Origin: Hepsetus odoe | Lineage: Eukaryota; Chordata; Actinopteri; Characiformes; Hepsetidae | DNA: 64,000 nt | Direction: 5' to 3' | Assembly (NCBI GenBank): GCA_017165825.1 | Contig: CM029366.1 | Coordinates: 31,696,349-31,760,348, forward strand | Position numbers and translations under genes: made by a program | Notes under the pieces: generated by a model | The model's input: only the letters and a program-made list of their open reading frames with translations | Told to the model about the DNA's origin: nothing | The model's database searches: none | Shown here: piece by piece, positions 59,901 through 64,000 of the stretch | Layout: the number at the start of each line of letters is the position of its first letter | Position numbering within the stretch: position 1 is the first letter of the stretch

Positions 59901-62900
59901 AAAGACATGCACGTCTGGTGAACTGGAGATGCTAAAATGTCCACTAGATGTCTGTGTGTCTGCCCAGCAATGGACTGGCGACCTGTCCACCCTGTCAGAG
60001 CTAGAGATAGACTCCAGCGCTCTGCGACCCGAATCAGGAAAAGATTCGGCTCAGAAAAAGAGAGATTCAGCTTTGTTTTGCTTTTTGTTCTCAAAGAATC
60101 AATCCATTGGGTCCACCAAGTCCCAGAATGCACCATTAGACATGTCACACTTTTATGTATTTGTTGTTTTTAGCGTTCAGAGACCAGGCCCCAAGATCTG
60201 AAGGTTGTGGGTTTGAATCCCAGCTCAGAGTGAGACACAATGAAATTTAACCTCTGCTTCTCACCCACACAGCAGGGGGCAGCTACTTAAAGCACCCGGG
60301 GAGCAGTGATGGGGATGGTACCTTGCTCAAGGGTACCTCAGAGCAACCTACTGGTCTGGGATTCGAACCCACGACCTGCTAATCCTGGGGCCTATTTCCT
60401 AAACACTAGGCCGCCGCTGCCCCTGGTCGTTCTTCATAGTCTCCAAGGTCAGATGTTTCGTGTCGTCCCCCTGCAGATGATGTTTGGCATGTTGGCTGCA
60501 CTGGACTGCTAGAGCTGGTAACAAGGCCATCAAGGACACAGGTCATTTGAGGGCAAAGTCATTCATCTAAACACCCGAGCAGAGAAAAATAAATACCTGC
60601 CTATGAGCTCACACATGTTAACCAGGCTGACGGTCAGCACGAGTTTAGCGACCCAGGCCTTGATGGACCAAAATCCAAAGCGTCTATGAGGGTTTGTTCA
60701 AGAGAAACCACCAAATTGTGAGAGACAGTGAGTCTCCAACGCTCGGTGAGAATCTAAACTGTTTAAAAGTTACGCCACAAGTGCAGTGTATACTTAAAAC
60801 TGTGGCGTCTTACCTTCCTTTCTGCCGTGCAATTCCTTTGTTCGACACCAGTGATTTGAATCAAAATTAAGCCAAAGATTTGGGGCTTTTCTGTAATTAA
60901 GGGGAATGAACTGATGACAGTGTGTCATTTAAATAGTAAACAAAGTCAGAACCACGCGTTTATACAATTGTAGCTCTTCGGTTGACACAGCCAGAAAAAA
61001 AACAATAAAATTATAATTTTTTTCATTTCTCAGCTCCATAGGTCAATAAAAACTAATATCAGCACTGGTGTTGAACAGGGAACATGCCGTCATTATTAAA
61101 GTCTTTAATGGGGAAAATGTAAAAAAGTAATGATAATATATAAATAAAAGTAAAAAAAAGTTAAAACTTAAAAGTGGGTGGAATAAGGACCCATTGCTTC
61201 CTAAAAAATTGATGGATTTCAAAGAACTGATCTTGGCTCATAATACTGATCATTATTATTGAAATGATCAAGTTTGGGTAACAGCTCAGTGGGCCTGGGA
61301 TCAGAGACCGGGCTGTCCTGGGACAGAGGGTTCAGCAGTCCTCTGTTCTGTACAGAAATATTACAGAAAGCTAATCACTGTCTAAGCCTGAATAAAGGCC
61401 CGCAGTTCTGTCCATGAACACTCTTCCTGTTTATTTATTTTACCAGTCAATTTAATCATGTTTAATAGTCAATCTTCTCGTCAAGGTGTCACTTTTTGAT
61501 TCGCTGTGACAGAATTGTGCAGTAATTTTTATTCACAGCACATTTTGTTTCTGCAGTTTTCCACCTAAATATATAAATCTCATAACTGGAGTTCAAAAGT
61601 CACCCAGCTCTTTCCCTAAACTTCTCCCAAAACTTTATTAAGGTGAACTTGTGGGAGTGGTTCAGGAATAACTGTTTAAGGATTACCATCCAGTGACTCA
61701 TTGATAAAGTTTGTAAAGCAAAGAGTTACGCATTGTTATATGTAACCATGGCAACGTAGGGTTGCCAGTTTTATGGTTTTTGGGGCCTTCCCAAGGTTGA
61801 AGTGGACCTCCTTGAACTTGGGTGTCCTCTGCCTATGATAACACTTGCAATGGGCACGGTACCTTGCTCAGTGGGTACCTCAGGGCAACCTACTAGTCCA
61901 GGACTCAAACCCACAACCTACTGATCCTGCCTAGTCCCTAAACACTAGACCAACACTGCCCCTCCTAGTGACTGAGTCCCAAAGTCACCCCAGTCCCATA
62001 GGAAGAGACATTATTGGACAGTCCATGATTTTGGGGGTCAGTAATGTCTAACTGAGAAATCTTGCTTCCCTGGCTTAGTAATAATGACACATATATGGGC
62101 AGCGGTGGCCTAGTGGTTAGGGAGTGGACCACAGGATCGGAAGATTGTGGGTTCAACCCTCTTACCAGTAGGTTGCCAAGGTACCGTCCCCTTCACTGCT
62201 CTCTGGGTGCTTTCATAGCTGCCCCCTGCTGCATGGGTTAAATGCAGAGGTCCAGTTTTGTTGTGGTCCGCTGTGTGCTGTGTTGTGACCTCGCAATGCC
62301 AAAATAGTCACTTTCACTTTCATATTAAATAACTTCTGTCTATTCTTACAGGACATGTGTGCAATGGAAGGGGAGCTGGAGATTCTTCTGGGTGAACTGC
62401 AGATCAAAATGAAAGGTAAAATCACTTTTCTCTGTTCAAATTAAGGCGCAGCCTCTTTAAGCCAAGACGTTTTCGTAAAAAAAGAATAAATTTTCTTTGT
62501 CTCTGGCAGGGCTGATAGGCTTCGCTCGTCTTTGCCCGGGGGATCAGTATGAGGTAAGTGTATGCACTCCGCAGTTGTGAGTGGGAGCTCTGTTTCTGGG
62601 TCAGACTTTCACTTGTAGAGCCCGGTTTTCTTCAAGGCAGACAAAATGGAAACTTTACTTCACAGCAGCCCTGCTCTAAGCCTCAGGTACAGCGAGAAAT
62701 ACAGTCGGGGCTCTTTTATGCCAAGTCAAATCACACCAATTCCAGATTTCACAGTCTATTTGGGTTACATATTTAAGGCCAGGTTTCCAGTGATCTCAGT
62801 AGAACCCCTCATCCAACCACAGCATATGGTGCACACACACACTATTCTCTCCGTGTAGGTGTTGATCCGGTTGGGCCGCCAACGTTGGAGAATCAGGGGG

Positions 62901-62984
62901 CGGATCCAGACTGATGACAGACAGCTGTGGGATGAAGAGGAGATGGTCTTTCTCCCTCACATGCATGAGAACTTTGAAATCAAG
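53770..62984 (+). CDS. ripor3: RIPOR3-like (FAM65C) protein, 5' half, nine spliced coding exons, runs off the window
   Basis: This is the N-terminal part of a RIPOR/FAM65 protein, a family of Rho-interacting cytoplasmic proteins that regulate cell polarity, migration and hair-cell organisation; RIPOR3 is the least studied member. The exons join in frame to 263 codons. Residues 1-33 form a short basic/serine head (MSVKLRF start, RSRSFTG). Residues 34-83 are a basic linker. Residues 84-206 are the conserved helical RIPOR core, with RDTKRNSRL, YDLEKE, YIRRLEF, VEELYETYCIQ and GELQIKMKG. Residues 207-263 hold FARLCPGDQYEVL and the WDEEEMVFLPHMHENFEIK block. From memory of the paralogues, the MSV(K/R)LRF start, VEELYE and WDEEE-HEN spacing fit RIPOR3 better than RIPOR1 or RIPOR2. 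All junctions have AG/GT borders and compatible phases, and there are no stops, so the gene looks functional. The next exon (starting around VTE in relatives) is not in the last 1 kb. The paralogue assignment is less certain than the family. Confidence 0.93.
53887..53916 (+). repeat. (TG)15 just after the exon 2 donor
   Basis: Fifteen TG units start 19 bases after the donor, then TTTGTGTGTGTATATGTG. It is in the same orientation as the upstream tract. Confidence 0.97.
54083..54322 (-). mobile_element. SINE type A, nearly complete
   Basis: The tail (GTGAAAGTGAAAGTGACTAA), middle (GTGATGGGGACGGTACCTTG), B-box side (GGGATTCAAACCCATGACC) and head (ACACTAGACCAATAC) are all present. It is in the intron after exon 2 of the RIPOR3-like gene, antisense to it. 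Confidence 0.8.
54373..54509 (+). repeat. Short repeat carrying an RFX X-box-like palindrome, copy 1
   Basis: ATTGTAAAGCAAATAGTTAT, then GTAACCATGGCAAC (54408-54421) and TAGGGTTGCCAGTTTTAT. It matches the RFX consensus GTNRCCNNRGYAAC at every position. Copy 2 is at 61709-61849. Both are in introns of the RIPOR3-like gene. Confidence 0.6.
55328..55918 (+). repeat. Long (TTCTC)n pyrimidine tract before exon 3
   Basis: About 590 bases of TTCTC repeats, broken by short CCATGCTTTTCATATGTTC islands. The tract ends ten bases or less before the exon 3 acceptor, so it doubles as a huge polypyrimidine tract. Its open frames are artefacts. Confidence 0.95.
55925..56074 (+). CDS. ripor3: RIPOR3-like exon 3, residues 33-83
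   Basis: The acceptor AATAAAG ends at 55924 and the donor is GTATGT at 56075. The first base completes an Arg codon from exon 2, and the last two bases (AA) are completed by G of exon 4 to give Lys. The frame reads a basic/serine stretch, then PEQVDRIFQALRKGLK, which matches the helix start of the RIPOR core. A competing CAG at 55933-55935 would break the frame with exon 2. The acceptor lies directly downstream of the long TTCTC tract. Confidence 0.88.
56440..56720 (+). repeat. Dispersed repeat R4, copy in the intron after exon 3
   Basis: TTCCAGGCTTCCTGAAGCAC, GCGCTCATTTTCAGTACAGT, AAGAAGCCTGGAGAACCATT and GAGAGTTCAGGCTGTGCTGA. It lies about 100 bases upstream of the exon 4 acceptor, in the sense of the gene. 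Confidence 0.7.
56824..56902 (+). CDS. ripor3: RIPOR3-like exon 4, residues 83-109
   Basis: The acceptor is TCGTAG ending at 56823 and the donor is GTAAGT at 56903. The frame reads EYLEGHQTELDFLSSQQ then RDTKRNSRL, one of the most conserved stretches in the RIPOR family. The first base completes Lys83. The following intron is only 174 nt. Confidence 0.95.
57077..57100 (+). CDS. ripor3: RIPOR3-like exon 5, 24-nt microexon (AFFYDLEK), residues 110-117
   Basis: The acceptor is TTTCTAG ending at 57076 and the donor is GTAAGG at 57101. It encodes eight residues, AFFYDLEK, matching the conserved (G/A)xxYDL(E/D)K motif that follows KRNSRL in RIPOR proteins. It is phase 0 at both ends, so skipping it would keep the frame. 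It is flanked by introns of 174 and 75 nt. Confidence 0.93.
57176..57229 (+). CDS. ripor3: RIPOR3-like exon 6, residues 118-135
   Basis: The acceptor is AACAG ending at 57175 and the donor is GTAAGT at 57230. It encodes 18 residues including ERYIRRLEFQISK, the amphipathic helix continuing the RIPOR core. It is phase 0 at both ends. The upstream intron is 75 nt, close to the minimum size for fish introns. Confidence 0.95.
57230..58250 (+). other. ripor3: Left part of the intron between exons 6 and 7
   Basis: AT-rich, unique-looking sequence. The whole intron (57230-59447) also holds a SINE pair and an L2-like tail. Confidence 0.6.
58251..58432 (-). mobile_element. SINE type A
   Basis: Middle (GGGAGCAGTGATGGGGATGG), B-box side (GGGATTCGAACCCATTACC) and A-box side (AACACTAGGCCTCTGCTGCC) are well kept; the tail is eroded. 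It is intronic and antisense to the gene. Confidence 0.8.
58450..58570 (+). repeat. (TTA)n/AT-rich low complexity
   Basis: ATTATTATTAT and TATATTAT runs between a SINE and the L2-like tail. Confidence 0.9.
58640..58910 (+). mobile_element. L2-like LINE 3' UTR with ACTCT tail
   Basis: The 3' end reads CCCAAATTTCCCATTTGTGG then GATAATAAAAGATTACTCT and a (CTCTA)n tail at about 58885-58908. Many fish L2/Rex-type LINEs end in this 'fraction-like' TTTCCC-GTGGGA-AATAAA form with a short tandem tail. It is in the intron between exons 6 and 7 of the RIPOR3-like gene. Confidence 0.6.
58911..58999 (-). mobile_element. SINE type A, middle fragment
   Basis: ATGCAGCAGGGGCAAGATAT to AAGGGTACCTCAGGGCAACA only. 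It directly follows the L2-like tail. Confidence 0.6.
59448..59597 (+). CDS. ripor3: RIPOR3-like exon 7, residues 136-185
   Basis: The acceptor is TTGCAG ending at 59447 and the donor is GTACAC at 59598. Exactly 50 codons encode VEELYETYCIQWRLCQGAMN, then a KRAFSLSPSSRASRESLLEL segment and NHRHSLE. This corresponds to the (V/I)(D/E)ELYExYC-Q-RL-(D/Q)GA block of the family. It is phase 0 at both ends. Confidence 0.96.
59737..60062 (+). mobile_element. SINE-like repeat, type C, most complete copy
   Basis: GGTGGCACAGTGGTGCCAAG, then GTAGCGCTGTCGCCTCATAA, GGGTTCTATTCCCAGGAGG, CCTTTCTGTGTGGGGTAGAC, CCAAAGACATGCACGTCTGG and AATGGACTGGCGACCTGTCC appear in order. It is intronic, in the sense of the RIPOR3-like gene. 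Confidence 0.75.
60176..60424. mobile_element. Two SINE type A pieces in opposite orientation
   Basis: A plus-strand head (GAGACCAGGCCCCAAGATCT then GGTTTGAATCCCAG) at 60176-60226 runs directly into a minus-strand copy at 60227-60424. That copy has GGGAGCAGTGATGGGGATGG, GGGATTCGAACCCACGACC and CACTAGGCCGCCGCTGCCCC. The two heads form an inverted repeat. Confidence 0.7.
60425..61708 (+). other. ripor3: Part of the intron between exons 7 and 8 without identified repeats
   Basis: About 1.3 kb of AT-rich intronic sequence; no additional exon matching RIPOR was found. Confidence 0.6.
61709..61849 (+). repeat. Short repeat carrying an RFX X-box-like palindrome, copy 2
   Basis: TTTGTAAAGCAAAGAGTTAC, then GTAACCATGGCAAC (61742-61755), GTAGGGTTGCCAGTTTTATG. 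The X-box is identical to copy 1. Confidence 0.6.
61848..61963 (-). mobile_element. SINE type A, head half
   Basis: GGGCACGGTACCTTGCTCAG, then GGACTCAAACCCACAACC and AACACTAGACCAACACTGCC. It abuts the second X-box repeat copy. Confidence 0.7.
62097..62324 (+). mobile_element. SINE type A, best preserved copy
   Basis: GGGCAGCGGTGGCCTAGTGG opens it; the A box is 62106-62116 and the B box near 62150 (GGGTTCAACCC). The middle (GGTACCGTCCCCTTCACTGC), GCTGCCCCCTGCTGCATGGG and CACTTTCACTTTCA tail follow. It ends about 28 bases upstream of the exon 8 acceptor. Confidence 0.85.
62352..62415 (+). CDS. ripor3: RIPOR3-like exon 8, residues 186-207
   Basis: The acceptor is CTTACAG ending at 62351 and the donor is GTAAAA at 62416. 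It encodes DMCAMEGELEILLGELQIKMK and leaves one base for the next exon. This matches the conserved M--(I/M)E-ELE--LGE--IKMKG helix of RIPOR proteins. A SINE copy ends about 30 bases upstream of the acceptor. Confidence 0.95.
62510..62553 (+). CDS. ripor3: RIPOR3-like exon 9, residues 207-221
   Basis: The acceptor is CTGGCAG ending at 62509 and the donor is GTAAGT at 62554. The 44-nt exon encodes GLIGFARLCPGDQYE, the near-invariant RIPOR motif (KGL-GFARLCPGDQYE). The intron before it is 94 nt. Confidence 0.96.
62859..62984 (+). CDS. ripor3: RIPOR3-like exon 10, residues 222-263
   Basis: The acceptor is CGTGTAG ending at 62858 and the donor is GTGAGG at 62985. The 42 codons read VLIRLGRQRWRIRGRIQTDD, then a WDEEEMVFLPHMHENFEIK block. 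The family has (R/K)xGRQRWxxxGxI followed by W(D)xEExxFxP. In human RIPOR3, as remembered, this block ends HENLDIKV, supporting the RIPOR3 call. Translation continues into an exon beyond the window. Confidence 0.96.
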
Positions 62985-63157
62985 GTGAGGCCTCCCACAC
63001 CAACACACCTGATCAAACATCACTTCCTCTGAAGGCCTTCCGTGGGATCCGCTGATAGAAAGGTCCATTCTCTTCCACGTCTTCTTTGTTAACACGGTAT
63101 AAGGTTTCATGTTACCTTGGCTCACTCCTTTAGCCGGCGTTGCCTGGTGAACCTTCA

Positions 63158-63411
63158 TGTGAAAGTGAAAGTGAAAGCAAAGATTTGTCATCAGGAACAC
63201 AGCTCAGTGAACAATAACCAAATGCATCCTCTGTATTTAACCCACACTTGCCGTGCTGCAGAGGGGAGCCATGTCTAGCCCCTTGGAAGCAGTGAAGGGG
63301 ACGGTACCATGCTCAAGGGTACCTCAGGACAACCTACTGGTCCAGGACTCATACCCATGACCTTCCGATCCTGGGGCCTAGTCTCTAAACACATGAACAG
63401 TGCTGCCCCAT
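63158..63411 (-). mobile_element. SINE type A, nearly complete
   Basis: The tail (GTGAAAGTGAAAGTGAAAGC), middle (GGGGACGGTACCATGCTCAA), B-box side (GGACTCATACCCATGACC) and head side (AACAGTGCTGCCCC) are present in minus order. Confidence 0.8.
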
Positions 63412-64000
63412 GTAACTGGCCTTATTTTCGATATGTTTCTCACTGTAAAATGTTCGTGTTATTCAAATATTGATGGATCACTTTATCTTCTTTTTACAAT
63501 GTTTCCAGATTTTTTTTAAATCTATACCTCTACGCCGTCTGTCAGTGTGACACATTGGTGGCAAGAACCATCTGCAGCAGGTTTTGTTCTGAAACATACA
63601 GTAAATTTGTAGTTATTTTTTAATCTGCAGGTTTTGTATTTTTATTTTCTATTGAAAAAAGTTCATTAGTGTTAAATATGCATCATTATCCCTATGAAAG
63701 TCATTGTAGTCTCACTTTAAAACTCATTCAAGGACATTGAGCTACTTGCTTTGTGGGGGAGCTGGGAGTTCATGGAGGCCTCACATCTTGGCCATCATTT
63801 AGATTCAGAAGGAGGATCCCCACTGTGTAAAATTAGGGGGCGTCAATAGAACAGCCAGGGGTGTAGACGCACATGATTTGGAATCGAGCCACAGATTTGA
63901 CTCAATCAAAAAGGTTTTGTGTTTTTATGTCCGTGTAGTAGTTAAAACACTCAGTGCTCAAGGGAGCAATTGAGCACGAATCAAAAAGTCTGAGAACAAA
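63412..64000 (+). other. ripor3: Start of the intron after exon 10
   Basis: No exon with RIPOR wording (an expected VTE start) is present before the window ends. Confidence 0.55.

Noticed and set aside
62097..62160. tRNA gene
   Set aside because: A and B boxes are present, but the sequence continues into the SINE body and does not fold into a complete tRNA with an acceptor stem.

Overview
The window is vertebrate nuclear DNA, almost certainly from a teleost fish. The signs are GT-AG introns around short exons, one GC-rich CpG-island-like promoter, dense dinucleotide microsatellites, and many dispersed repeats typical of fish: several tRNA-derived SINE families, decayed copies of one RTE-like LINE, L2-like LINE tails and Tc1/mariner remnants. 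The species cannot be settled from the sequence alone.

The only protein-coding gene I can support firmly is the 5' half of a RIPOR/FAM65-family gene on the + strand, most like RIPOR3 (FAM65C). Nine coding exons lie at 53759-53867 (ATG at 53770), 55925-56074, 56824-56902, 57077-57100, 57176-57229, 59448-59597, 62352-62415, 62510-62553 and 62859-62984. They join without a frameshift into 263 codons, and the gene continues past the right edge. Its promoter and non-coding first exon are not proven. A candidate leader exon ends at a GTAAGA donor near 25140, and a CpG-rich promoter lies near 16.4-17.3 kb. That CpG region also carries a minus-strand first-exon signature (two CCAAT boxes, a YY1-like site and a GTGAGT donor), so it may drive a gene running left.

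Layout. 0-16 kb: intergenic, with microsatellites, SINEs, LINE fragments, a 31-bp minisatellite, an array of GAAnnTTC motifs and one unrecognised open frame (15454-15846). 16-18 kb: CpG-rich promoter flanked by long GA and TC tracts. 18-25 kb: LINE and Tc1 remnants. 25-53 kb: probably intron 1 of the RIPOR gene or intergenic, holding two related minisatellites (37.4-38.0 and 41.3-41.9 kb), an LTR-like direct-repeat block (36.2-36.8 kb), a 2.1-kb G/T-only array (47.36-49.45 kb) and many SINEs. 53-64 kb: RIPOR exons and introns. Two coding exons there have simple repeats next to their splice acceptors: (TG)18 before exon 2 and a roughly 590-bp TTCTC tract before exon 3.

No new enzymatic or defence system is visible. 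The most unusual signals are regulatory or repeat-based: a UG-repeat acceptor resembling that of CFTR exon 9, duplicated RFX X-box repeats inside the gene, minisatellites whose units carry TEAD-, HSF- or NF-Y-like sites, and one dispersed repeat carrying a splice-acceptor-like motif in the sense direction in all eight copies. Exon numbers here count the ATG exon as exon 2, on the assumption that one non-coding exon lies upstream.
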